Source: Trachythela sp. YZ-2020 (Eukaryota > Cnidaria > Anthozoa > Malacalcyonacea > Clavulariidae). Taken from it: DNA of 64,000 nucleotides. Position numbers and translations under genes: made by a program. The stretch spans positions 62,001 to 126,000 of the forward strand of contig JADLSH010000231.1 of assembly GCA_016169945.1 (NCBI GenBank). Direction: 5' to 3'. Numbering within the stretch: position 1 is the first letter of the stretch; the number at the start of each line of letters is the position of its first letter. Below the pieces are notes generated by a model, which searched no databases, was not told the origin of the DNA, and worked only from the letters and a program-made list of their open reading frames with translations. Positions 21,700 to 33,294 of this stretch are shown piece after piece.

Positions 21700-22804
21700 G
21701 TACGTAACGTGTGTTGAAAAACTTCAATCTTTCGATATATGCGATGACTAATGTTCATTTTACAGTACACTTAGTGTGTTTGGTATACTGTAACTTGTAA
21801 ATCGTGACACTTAAAGACCATCTTTTGTTTAGTGACTTATATATCAGGTGTAGGAGCGAATGTTTAGACTTGGAATTTGGGTTGAGTTTAAATTTTCAAT
21901 ATTCGGGCGTGGTCTCCATAAACTGGTCCTGTCGATGTGTGCTCGTACAGGATTTGACGATGGACAGCGTGTCCACGTTCTCGTATCCAAAGCATATTCG
22001 GCTGTGCACTAATTATGATTATTATGGTCTCATGCAGTGACACTACGAACCTAAAGATTCATCTGTATATCAGCATAACAATTTATAACTTCTACCATAT
22101 ACTGGTTGTACAGTACAAAACTACAAATGTCTGGAAGTAGTGTGAGTTGGAGGTGACACACATGTTGTATAGTTAAAGTATGTGAAATATGCTACCGGGT
22201 TGCACGTTCAGCCTGCTCTTATATTCATTGATTTTCTTTTTATTATTTAGAAATTGAAGATGTATTGCATGTTTGATAAGCCACTTGAAGAAAACGCAGT
22301 AGATCACAACAGGGGCTTCGACGATGGGAGCGATCAACACGTGATGTAAAACGATGAAACTGCACAAGCTAGTACGTACTGTTCGTGTCTCTATTTTTCA
22401 ATATACAAAAGTCTAAGCGGTGGAGCAATAATGTTCACAGAACGTTATACACATACGTATAGATAGGCAATACAGAGCTGGGTAATTTTAGATTTCATAT
22501 GCAGCCGATTGTTAATCAAAGGCTGTTGCGAGCCTTGCAAAATTGCATATTACCATACCTGTATGAATTAACAGCTGCATACAGAGTCCCTCTAGACTAT
22601 ATACGAATCTCTCTACTACAGTAAGACTACATGTAAGTACTATTATATAATATAACTATGTATATATTGTTCAGCATACTGTGATAATGTGATTGCTCCA
22701 TCAATATATATAGAATATTACTTGCATAGTTTTGTAAAATACATTATTTCTGTTCCTTGTCTATTCGATGCAGTGTTTTTGGATTTGCTTATATTATTAA
22801 TCGA

Positions 22805-23275
22805 TATTTGAGTGAAAATTTCACTCATTCTGTTTGAGTTAATCCTGTATTTTACTCATCGTGAGTAAAAAATACGTTTTACTCACGTTTTAGGTTTCAT
22901 TGTGCACACATTTTGCTTTACTCAGAAATTTAAGTAAATATTTACTTATCTTATCACTTTCAGTAAAAGCCCTATTTTACTCAAAGTGAGTAAAAACCGC
23001 GATTTACTCACGTTTTAGGTGTCACTGTGAATGCATTTTGCATTACTCAGAAATTTGAGTAAGTTTTCAGTCATCGCTTTGAGTAAAAGACTTATTATAC
23101 TCAAAATGAGTAAAAATTGCGTTTTACTCACGTTTTAGGTGACACTGTGAACGCATTTTGTTTTACTCAAATATCCGAGTAATTTTTACTCAAAAATCCG
23201 AGTAATTTTTACTCAAAGTTTGTGTGTCACTGTGAACTCATTTTTTACTCGAATATTTGAGTTGATTCTACGCAA
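22805..23275. repeat. Subterminal tandem repeat of TTACTCA/TGAGTAA, ~110-bp units
   Basis: About four degenerate units, each with TACTCAAAGTGAGTAAAA, TTTTACTCACGTTTTAGGTG, a CACTGTGAACGCATTTTG step and a final TTTGAGTAA. Inverted TGAGTAA/TTACTCA pairs give many small palindromes. It is part of the element ending at 23290. Confidence 0.85.
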
Positions 23276-23290
23276 GCATTTTTTGCAATG

Positions 23291-24514
23291 TATACTATAA
23301 AGGATTAACATCAACCCGCATAAAAAATAAATTATTGTTTAAGAATGATAATAGTTTAAGGTTTAGATAACAGTCAAATAGTTTTTAGTTCATTGTTTAC
23401 CAAGATACGGCATTAGTGTAAAACTTTCAAGTTTGTTTTCTTCGTTTGGGTTTCATCTTTGACAGCCACATGAATTTTTAAAACTTCAATTCAGACATAA
23501 CAATCCCACGAAACACCAGTACTTGTTAAAGTACGTTCGTCAGTGTAGTTTAGTTTGTTTTAATGTTTCTTTATGAAATCCTATTTCGCAGTCCGTATAA
23601 AAAATTATAGACTAATCAAAAAGACGAAAACTATTGCAAAATGAAATATTGACAGTTGAACTTCTCACGTATACTCTGAAAAACGAACTCTTTATCTTAG
23701 CCAATCATAAACTTCATAGATACCAGTCCGCTCTCGGCTTGTGCTCACGATTGCGCATAATGAACAAAACGGTCCATGATGCATGTAGGATCCATGACAT
23801 AATGGCGGACAACTTTGCATTCCGAGGTTTGCATTCATTTGCATCAAATCAGATTTACAGTTTTTTTAGTTACAGTACATGCTGTGATTTGCAGGTATGC
23901 TAAAACGTACAATTATACACGAACAGGCCGGCATCATTCGTTTGAAAAAAGTCAGAAACTTTATAAGCCAACTACAGGTAATGTTCAGTAGCGTAGCCAT
24001 CCCGCCGATTTAGTCCCGCTATGCAAATTTGTTCGTGTTCATTGACTGTGAAAACAATCAATTTCTAAAGAAATGAATAATGATAATGATAGTGTGTAGG
24101 TATCAATCTATGAAGCTCAACTGTTCTGATAAACTAATGTGATAACGGGAAATGGTCTAATCTTATTCGATAAATCATTAGAAGGAAGATGATGGACTGT
24201 GTACCTAGTTGAGTTTTGTCTATAATGTCAGGTATCTACTGTATTGACCTTTTCCTGTAGCGGCACAGGTTTGCAAAAAGGTCGACGATGACAGATGTAA
24301 TACGAGCATAGAGAAAAGGGCGAATCAGTGGGCTGTATTTATGTTATCTCAAAAAAGTTATCAGGCAGTTACATTACTTTCGTTAGACACTATGGATTAC
24401 GAAACACAGACGAAAAAGTGGACAAATATCTTTGATATCGCTACCAATGGCAGTGACTATCAAGGCTAATGTTCGCATGACCACGTTTATTGACCTTTTC
24501 CCCCAATACTGTGA
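23291..24514. other. Non-coding stretch upstream of a decayed EGF exon
   Basis: No domain-bearing frame is seen. The segment 24385-24450 (GGATTACGAAACACAGACG) resembles 37088-37130 next to an EGF exon, so part of it is an old duplicate of the EGF-gene intron. Confidence 0.4.
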
Positions 24515-24637
24515 ACAAACAATAAGTCCCATTTCTGGAAAAGCCAGAATTACATTTCCAGTCAAAATAACCATCATTATCACTGCATGTAGCATTATAA
24601 TGGAAATTGTGATTTCCCTGTGTGCATTCAGGAATAT
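24515..24637 (-). pseudogene. Decayed EGF-like exon (24.5 kb)
   Basis: After a TCCCCAG acceptor, the minus strand reads DIPECTQGNHNFHYNATC, then SDNDGYFDWKCNSGF and RNGTYC, clearly the same domain type as the exons at 37-40 kb. The second cysteine is Phe and the fourth is Trp. The expected GT donor after the last cysteine is gone. Flanking intron sequence is also shared with the 37-kb exon. It is an inactivated member of the EGF exon family. Confidence 0.75.
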
Positions 24638-24794
24638 CTGGGGAGTTGAAAAAGCTCTAAGCTGAAAGAGCTATAGCACTCTCTTAACTGAAAGACTTGA
24701 GACTGTCGCTCCGGCCTCGATCAACATCTATTTACCGAAAATGAATTTATTGATTTGTAAGGAGTTTGCAAAAAGGAACCCATACAAAAATTTC

Positions 24795-26031
24795 ACATAT
24801 AATTTCACGTATGAAAATGCCTTTTCACATGTAAACAGTTCCAAATAGATTTTTGCATATGAACCTACACTTTCATATGTGAAAAGAGATGTGAAATTCA
24901 AATTTCATAATATATTATATGAATTTCACATATTAAATGTGCCTTTTCAAATGTGAAATGTTCCAATTCCACCAACAATTTCACACGTGAAATTTTCATG
25001 GGTATTATTTTCCTCTACTTTAAGAACGTGTACGTAATAATGCATTATTTTCAAGGTCTTTCTTTGCATTTTACTACTTCGTGTGCATATTCCAAAAGGT
25101 TTGGCGGGGTGACGATTGTTCAAGGACCAACTTTTGATATTTATTTCACCGCATTAGACGCATGTAAAACTATGCAGGGCCAACTGGCAATGTGGAAATA
25201 TACCTCACACAAATTTCCTAAGCATTTTAAACATTCCCATAGAACGTACATTGACGTGTTTGTACAAGGTTTATTATTACATATTTAAAATAATTCATGA
25301 TTTCTCATTGGGTAACTGCCAAAAGCTGAAATCGTCTTTTCGAAAGTTTAACACAACGCGTGAACAAGGCTTTTGCAATCTCATTGAAGACTCGTAGTGA
25401 CTCATTACAGATAACCTACGCCATTTCTGTTATATTTCAATGGCGCAAAATACATATTATGTCTATTATGTCTATATCTGCATTTTTTCAGGCCAGCAAT
25501 AGACTTGCACACGGGGTAGTAAAATGCAAAGAAAGACCTTGAAAATAATGAATTATTACACGTTCTTAAAGTTGAGGAAAATAATACCCATGAAAATTTA
25601 CATGGAGGAATTGGAACATTTCACATGTAAAAAGGCACATTTCATATGTGAAATTCATACTTTTTTTCACATATGAAAGTGAAGGTTCATATGTCAAAAC
25701 CTATTTGGAAATTAAGGTAGAAGGTTTAGGTGGTGGATATTTTCGAGTGAAATAATATATACAATGTTTTAGACCTGAACGGGAACGGCTGCGAAAAATG
25801 CAACTGTCGGAGGACTTATTAGAGTTGCATTTTTCGCAGCCCTTCCCGTTCAGGTCTAAAACATTGTATATATTATTTCACTCGAAAATATCCACCACCT
25901 AAACCTTCTACCTTACTTTCAATCGAGTGAGATGCAGAAAAAAGAAAAAACAAGAAAAAAACAATTGTCTACCTATTTGGAAATGTTTACATGTGAAAAG
26001 GAATTTTCATACTGGAAATCTTATGTGAAAT
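24795..26031. repeat. Foldback element with TTTCACATGTGAAA-rich arms
   Basis: Left arm about 24795-25090 and right arm about 25520-26031 are inverted copies. Both are rich in TTTCACATATGAAA-type palindromic words and share CTTTAAGAACGTG / CACGTTCTTAAAG and the adjacent CAAGGTCTTTCTTTGCATTT. The central 430 bp is less clearly paired. The right arm is interrupted by an insertion at 25713-25970. Open frames inside are not convincing. Confidence 0.75.
25713..25970 (+). mobile_element. Palindromic insertion with 14-bp target duplication and A-rich tail
   Basis: Two 93-bp arms (25713-25805 and 25823-25915) are reverse complements with one clear mismatch, separated by a 17-bp loop. They are followed by an A-rich tail (GCAGAAAAAAGAAAAAAC). 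The whole is flanked by ACCTATTTGGAAAT at 25699-25712 and 25971-25984. The A-rich 3' end and the 14-bp duplication point to target-primed retroposition of a folded RNA or a twin-primed copy. No coding capacity. Confidence 0.75.
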
Positions 26032-26084
26032 ATGCTCGATTGTATGGCAGGCCATATTTAGAAATATTCAACAATCAACAGTAA

Positions 26085-26265
26085 AATTCAACAAACAAAT
26101 TCAACATTCAACAAATTATATTCAACATTCAACAAAATATATTCGACATTCAGCAAAAAGATTCAACATTAATTCAGCAAAATAAATTCTACATTCGACA
26201 AATCTATTCAACATTCAACAAATCTTTTCAACATTCAACTAATTTATACAACAATCAACATAACC
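26085..26265. repeat. TTCAACATTCAACAAA minisatellite
   Basis: About eight imperfect units of 16-26 bp with the words ATTCAACA, TTCAACATTC and CAAATTTATTC. No coding frame. Confidence 0.85.
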
Positions 26266-27239
26266 TCGTACGCAGGTCTCCAGAATGGGCTCGGGACCTT
26301 CTCTAAAACAGGATGGACGACAACGAAGCAAATCGTCAATTCGTCAACTTTCAAACTGTTTCTTTATCGTTACGAGGAAACGCGCTGTATTTACGATCAG
26401 TTGTTTCAAATGTAACTATTTCCAGACGTGTTTAGTTTCTGGCAACAGGACACGCGTCATTCGATAGCTTATGACCTTATCTTTAATATGATATGTGGTT
26501 TGTCCCGGTTCATATTACATATGCAAATTATTTGCATACATCTTCATAATTATCTAAATATTTTACAATTATTGTTGATATCAACCTGAATTTCCAGAAC
26601 ATGATTTAGAATTTCCCAGCAAGTGTTAAACAAAACTTTTAGCCCATTAAAAAAGGAATATTGTTGGAAAGTTTTATTGCCATTGAATAAGTAGAACAAT
26701 TTTTTTTTATTTTTTGAAATTCGCATACAAATGACCGAAATCTTGAAATTTAATTCCCGCACGCGATATAAATTACGAAATGCCAAATAAGGTCAGTGTT
26801 GCTTGCTCTAAACCAATGAAAATCCGCCATCTAGGCAATGACATCACGAGGAATCAATTGCCGAAAACTATCTCTATTGAGGCTTTTTAAACAATATCGC
26901 AATATATTTTCATGCCATTCTTTAGCATAAGGAAATTAAATCAAGGAATCCAAACGTTTCAACTTGTCCGATATTATCCTCGAAGAAGATAGTTTACATG
27001 TCATTATACGCCGCCGTGTGTAAACTTAAAGACCTAGAGGCTAGATACTTGTCGCAGACATAAATCATAATGTAGTATTTATCCAAAACGACATGACATA
27101 TTCTTTAACGAACAACGGTTTCACGTTGTTCTTGATTAATATCAAAGCAATAAATTCTATCATTTTTCGACCATCCACGTCATTCTGTCTTGCAGAAATT
27201 GCTTTCATAACAAACATGTCCTGTCGAAAGCGCGTCACC
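26266..27239. other. Non-coding stretch
   Basis: No gene or clear repeat. Open frames near 26285 and 26786 lack domains and splice context. Confidence 0.35.
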
Positions 27240-27545
27240 TTGTGGAGTGTTGAAAATGAGGAGTGTTGAAAATGCGGAGTGTTGTACATTTAGAGTTGTG
27301 AAAATGCGGACTGATGAAATACGGGCTGTTGTAAATGCAGAGAAATGTATTGAAAATATGGAACGTTAAAAAATGCGGCGTGTTGTTAATTCAGAGTGTT
27401 AAATTACAACTGATGAATATACGACTGTTGTAAACCTGGAGTGTAGAAATGTGGAGTATTAAAAGGCGGAGTGTTGAAAATGCGGAGTGTTATAAATGCG
27501 GAGTGTTGAAAATGCGGAGTGTTGTAAATGCGGAGTGTTGTAAGT
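27240..27545. repeat. GTGTTGAAAATGCGGA minisatellite
   Basis: About fifteen units of 15-17 bp around GGAGTGTTGAAAATGC, most regular at the right end (27465-27545) and degenerate in the middle. Confidence 0.9.
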
Positions 27546-27965
27546 GAATTTTTGTATCTGCGCTAGCGCAGATATATTGCTATCGGATGTGTAATGTAAT
27601 GTAAGTCGGTTTGTGGGTTACCTTTAGCCAATCAGCGACAGTTATCTGATAAAAAGACGAAATGTTACTCTCTGATCTCTACATTGTGATGCAACTGGAT
27701 TGATGTTATATATTTCAAGATGGCGGACTACTCAAGAGCGAGCATTGTAAATATTGGAATGTTTGGCAATTATGACGATGGAAATTATACATCAAAGCAA
27801 CAGCATTTCTATTTTTGGAAATATTTTGAACATCGGGAATAGTGAAAGGGTGTCTTCAGTAATACAGAAATTTTTATCACTTTTGTGGAAATTATTTGAC
27901 AATTTACAAAAACGTTAATGACAGATTGACCTGACTTCACCTGCTATATATCAATCTCATTTCAA

Positions 27966-30029
27966 TTTAGTCTAGGACATGTATAGGAGTTTGTATGCGT
28001 TTCATTTACCACAGGAATCTCAACTGTTTTAGGGTAAAATGACCATGGCGGTCAACATGGCATATGTGCCAAAACCTGAATCCGGGACGAAAGTCCTGAA
28101 AATGACCCGCCCTGAAACGGCAGTGCCGACATAGCTCTAACTTCCGAAAAGCAGAAGCGACAGCCTTTCTGAAGTGCTTATAGTGTTTAGAAGGTTGCTT
28201 TTAGGGGTAGTTATTGGAAGGAAAAATTTGTCTAAGTATAATATGTTACAGGAAAATGACCATGCACCACCCCAGGTCAACTGCTAATTATCCATGAAAT
28301 AACTAATATACCTGGCAGAGATTAAATTTTCTTATTTCCTAACAATTTTTATCATGGGATGAAAAACTATGCTTAATTTAATATAATTATTGTAGATTTC
28401 ATAAGGATTGACATTGTTTTGTTTAAATATAATACATTTTATTTCACTTACCAAAACACGATTGCAGCCATATTTTGCCGTCTTGTTTGCTTTTTATCGC
28501 CGAGTCTCGCAAGTATCATCCAATTGTTGTACTTTTACATAATGATAGATGGCTAAAGAGGATTTCAACCAAGTTTCGTCAAGTTTTGAAGCAGTGCAGT
28601 GTATTTTATCTTCGATATTGTGTCCTTCGATATTTCGTCAAATAGCGGCCATTGCAATGCCTCGCCGTTTCTCTTCCCGATAAATGCCACTTCTTCGTCT
28701 TCATATGTATTTAGATTACAGTATCCAAGAGTACTTCATTGTAGAATAGTCCCAATCGAAAAACTAGAGTAGTATAGTCGTACTTGAAAGGAAAAAACCT
28801 CCCATAACAAATTTAGGATCAGAATCAAAGACACAAGTTTAAAAATAATTTGAAAGTCACGCGCAATCTTCGCGAAAACTCCTCGTGGGCTACTTGACAG
28901 GGGGGGGCAAATATTTTCACGAAACGCTGGTTCGCCACCACAGAACCCAGTAAAATAGTAAATATATTATATTTATTGTATTTTTATGATTTATGATAAA
29001 AACAATAGAAAATACGCAAATATTTATTGTTTTTTTCATAAATCATAAAAATATAATATATTTACTGGGTTCTGTGGTGGCGAACATTTCGTGAAAATAT
29101 TGCCCCTGTCAAGTAGCCCACGAGGAGTTTTCGCAGATTGCGCGTGACTTTCAATTATTTTTAAACTTGTGTCTTTGATTCTGATCCTAAATTGTTATGG
29201 AGGAGGTTTTCTTTCAAGTACGACTATACTACTCTAGTTTTTCGATTGGGACTATTCTTACAATGAACTTGGATACTGTAATCTAAATACATATGAAGAC
29301 GAAGAATGGCATTTATCGGGAAGAGAAACGGCGAGGGCATTGCAATGGCCGCTATTTGACGAATATCGAAGGACACAATATCGAAGATAAAATACACTGC
29401 ACTGCTTCAAACGACGAAACTTGTTGAAATCCTCTTAGCCATCTATCATTATGTAAAAAGTACAACAATTGATGATACTTGCAGACGCGGCGATACAAAG
29501 CAAACAAGATGGCAAAATATGGCTGAAATCGTGTTTTGGTGTGAAGTGAAATAAAATGTATTATATTTAAACAAAACAATGTCAATCCTTATGAAATCTA
29601 CAATAATTATAGTAAATTAAGCATAGTTTTTCATCCCATGATAAAAATTGTTAGGAAATAAGAAAATTTAATCTCTGCCAGGTATATTAGTTATTTCATG
29701 GATAATTAGCAGTTGACCTGGGGTGGTGCATGGTCATTTTCTTGTAACATATTATACTTAGACAAATTTTTCCTTCCAATAACTACCCCTAAAAGCAACC
29801 TTCTAAACACTATAAGCACTTCAGTAAGGCTGTCGCTTCTGCTTTTCGGAAGTTAGAGCTATGTCGGTACTGCCGTTTCAGGGCGGGGTCATTTTCAGGA
29901 CTTTCGTCCCGGATTCAGGTTTTGGCACATATGCCATGTTGACCGCCATGGTCATTTTACCCTAAAACAGTTGAGATTGCCTGTGGTAAATGAAACGCAT
30001 ACAAACTCCTATACAGGTCCTAGACTAAT
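27966..30029. mobile_element. 2-kb near-perfect palindrome
   Basis: Left arm 27966-29007 (start AGTCTAGGACATGTATAGGAG, first A included) pairs with right arm 29025-30029 (end CTCCTATACAGGTCCTAGACT). The centre at about 29016 has a 17-bp loop. The arms stay similar over 1 kb with small indels, including the paired CTTGACAGGGG/CCCCTGTCAAG and CGCCACCACAGAACCCAG segments. No transposase-like frame is present in either arm. I could not identify a target duplication (left flank CAATTT, right flank AATTAG). It may be a foldback transposon or an inverted duplication. Confidence 0.85.
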
Positions 30030-30399
30030 TAGGAAGCAAGGTAATAAGGTGCAAAGATCCCGGAGATTTAGCTTCCGAAGTTGTCCGAGCGTGCGCCGAA
30101 AATACCGGCGCTGCAACAAAGAATGCATTTTCGCGAGAATTGCCATAAAAGGGCTAGATTATTTCGTAATGTAATACAAATGGCATCGTTTTAAAGATAT
30201 TGCAAATCCCTGTCGAATGGTAGTATTTACGAGTTTGTAGCCTTTAAATCAAAGGTAGGAAAGCGAAATGAATTGATAGTTTTGTTAATTTGTAAACAAA
30301 CTAAATTCAGAGTGTTTAACTAGTGATCCAAGGATAGTGCAAAGTTTTAAAAGACAAATGCTATGTTACATGGTTTATAGTGCGTACGTAATTGTTGTG

Positions 30400-30578
30400 C
30401 ATGATTAAGTTTAGGTTTATATCTTTGAATAGCGAGGGATTCTTGGAAAAGCAAAAGGGACAAATGGTTAGATTTATCTACGATAAAACATGTTCAGCCA
30501 TTATACATCTGGTTTGATTAGACTCTGCGTCATGAATCCCTCGCTATTCAAAGATATAAACCTGAACTTAATCATGGA
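30400..30578. repeat. Inverted repeat with GAATAGCGAGGGATTC stem
   Basis: About 46 bp at 30400-30446 (ending GAATAGCGAGGGATTC) pairs with 30532-30578, leaving an 85-bp loop. It is a short MITE-like hairpin. Confidence 0.75.
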
Positions 30579-30593
30579 ATTAATATATTGCAT

Positions 30594-30785
30594 AAAGCTC
30601 GCTGGCAAGTCAAGCGATTGGCGGTAACACGTTGGCTACCTCGTTGCCTTCTGCTTGGATTAAATAAAGCTCGCTGGCAACTGAAGCGATTGACGATAAC
30701 ACGTTGGCTATCTCCTCGTCTTTCTCGTTTTAATAAAGTCCTCTGACGAGTCAAGAGATTTTCGCTGTTCTCGCAAGTCATTTTC
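30594..30785. repeat. Three ~67-bp tandem units
   Basis: The unit TAAAGCTCGCTGGCAAGTCA ... AACACGTTGGCTA is present twice and a third time in degraded form. It creates a repeated minus-strand open frame (VNRFSCQRALF and variants) that is explained by the repeat. Confidence 0.8.
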
Positions 30786-31181
30786 ATCGTATAAAACGCG
30801 ACACAAACGCGGCGCTTATGTACTAATAATCTGTTTACGCTCTACTGATCTGATGCAATTTTCTCTCTGCGTGGCATCATGGTGGCATTCATGCACGAGC
30901 CAATCATATTGAATTCAGCAGCGTGTTGTTCAACCGCTCATATTTGCCCCGTCCTTTTAAAAGTTAAAACTGCCAATGCCTTATACTGCGATAGACGTCT
31001 ATGATCATTGAAACTTTGCTTTTAGTAAAAAAAAATTATTTGTAATCTTGAGAAAGGACAAAGTTATCGAGGCAATGAATGTTGTGGATGAATAGTTGCA
31101 GACTTGCAGTAAATATTACGTTGTCGTTGTGTACTTGTGTTGAAAGAAAAACATTCGTTAATCGTTATGTTTATGACTTAT

Positions 31182-32588
31182 ACTCAGTATTAAGTTATAG
31201 AAGGACAAAGAGTAAAGAGTAGTTACATGTATGATATATTTAGTTTTGTAAATATTACAGGGTTCATATTATTATTAAATGTTGTGTTGAAAATTTTGTT
31301 TACAGTAATATGACTCTACTGTATAGTGTATATGTCTGTACTCTATAATTCCGGACTGTCACTTCAAATTTTGCACATGGGTGGCTATTATATATTAGCC
31401 CAAGTTAAGTAAAGTCCAAGTCGGAAATCTGAATTGTTTGGTGAAATAGTATAAAAATTAAGGGTGTATAGTCGGCCACTGCCTTCAACTAGAACACCCA
31501 CACAATTTTTTCAAAGCGGAAATTCCTAACAATGTCAATGACAATGCATATAAACAGTACTGTTGTTTACGTTCACACTTCAAACGTAATTATTTATATC
31601 ACAGAAAATCAGAATTATACATCCCAATCCAATTATATCCCATCAATTTAAGGTATACTGTAAAGTTTAAATTAACACGACTATTGGAACTGCAGGCTTT
31701 GCAGCACGTTTATACACGTATGATCCCGTTTTATACCATAGAGGTTATAATATAAATCGGATACTATAGTCTGCACTGTTTTGATAGTTCATAATACAGA
31801 TTACAGATCGAATACATGCAGTATACTATATATATCCAGCCATCGACTTGCACAAGTTTATTGACATTGGCATTGTCCCTATAGTTCATAAGGCTATAGT
31901 TGTATTTGCAATAATATAGCCTTTAGGCTTTAAACTGCTACCACATTTACCTTCCTTATCATTTATATAATCTGCAAACTCGCATTTGAGATACAGTCTT
32001 TAAATATTTTTTCATAATCATATTTTCGAAAGCAAATGTCAAATAATAATGCTCGGGAAGCGAAAATAAGTGAATTTCTACAATCCTTCCCGTTGATTAT
32101 CCAGTACTGAAGGCACGTTGGTAAGTCAGTTATAATGACTGATTTCTCTCCGGTTCATCGACATATAGTTATACTATATATTGATAATTATTTGATATAA
32201 TTATGTCTTGTCGCTAGACTCGCTACACCGCACTTGTACGAATCTCGCAGTCACCTCGCGGCCACGCACTTGATAGCGCACGCGCATTTGTGATTGCACA
32301 AAAAATCGCGTGTTCCGGGGGAAAGTTCGCCAATTTAATGTCAATTCAACGTCTTCAGCAAATGTTTCAAGTTCAATATAAAGACTCTAATTCAGCATAG
32401 TTTGTGTAAAGTCGCCATAAGATCAAAATAATATTTAAAGAAAAATGTGAAGTCCTGTCTTGAAGGACTAAATCACTAAATGTTAATGAATTTAAAAAGA
32501 AACATAAATTGTAGCACCTCCCGGAATGTTTACACTATGATTGAATGAATGAATGAATGACTGACTCGTTTGAATTTTCGCCACTCAC
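31182..32588. repeat. Duplicated block, copy 2 (partner 9197-11807)
   Basis: Same orientation as copy 1 and similar throughout, but without the 1.18-kb insertion. It has its own small insertions (for example CCCAAGTTAAGTAAAGTCC near 31400) and deletions near 31510 and 31615. Confidence 0.8.
31951..32106 (-). pseudogene. Broken copy of the 11158-11302 exon
   Basis: Both splice sites of the 11.2-kb exon are retained, but an 11-bp insertion within the exon shifts the frame and one of two adjacent cysteines is now Phe. This makes copy 2 the inactive one. Confidence 0.6.
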
Positions 32589-33294
32589 CACAATATTGCA
32601 AAGTTTCGAAGAAACTTTGCACTAAAAAGGGGTAAATCGGCCACATAGAGTTCTAAACAAACACAATTTACTTCTGTACAGAGATCGTAAAACGCTGAAT
32701 CGAACGGTGGTATTGTTATCTACATAGCATGCACTGAACCGAAGATATAAACCTGCAAATTCGTATAGCTATATCGCTATATAAACATTTGGACCTAACG
32801 ATATAGACAGGGACGCCGGAGTGATAGTAGGGCAGGGGGGGGGGGCATGAGAACGTAAGGGCAGTCGAGAAAATTTTTCGCTGTCACGCCCTTTCGGTGG
32901 GATTTTGATGATTTTCAAATTTCAACTCATTTAATTGTTATTTCTATGTACAAATATAGATCTAAAGAAGTACGGAACGAAAACAATAGCTGCCATTATG
33001 CACTGATCGTCTAATTTACAGCTGTATTCTCTCTTTTTTGCCAGTATTATTATTGTTTCATTTATATTATAAGGGCACTTTTGCCCCCTTGCCCCCTAAT
33101 ATATTATTATAATTATGCTGAGAAAGTGGCGTGGTGTTCAATACTAAACCGTGGAGTAAATATATTGAGTTGGGTTTTTCTGGTTAAAAACTCACAAAAT
33201 CTTTACACTAATAAGCTGATGAGCAGAGGAACATGGATGCCTGCAGATTTAATTGTGTGACATCTTAATAAATTGAAATTAATACCGATATATT
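32589..33294. other. Non-coding stretch
   Basis: No gene is evident. A run of G (near 32835) and an A+T-rich segment precede the HECT-like pseudogene. Confidence 0.35.

Larger units (their letters stand above)
20326..23290. mobile_element. TA-flanked element with CACTGCAAAAAATGC termini
   Basis: The left end CACTGCAAAAAATGC and the right end GCATTTTTTGCAATG are inverted repeats with one mismatch in 15. The dinucleotide TA lies outside both. Subterminal DNA at both ends is full of TTGAGTAA/TTACTCAA words (20340-20530 and 22805-23275), a typical transposase-binding arrangement. The 2.97-kb interior includes a tandem duplication and weak exon-like signals but no recognisable transposase. The TA flank hints at a TA-targeting family; CACTG termini also occur in EnSpm/CACTA elements, which make 3-bp duplications. 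The class therefore stays open. Confidence 0.6.
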
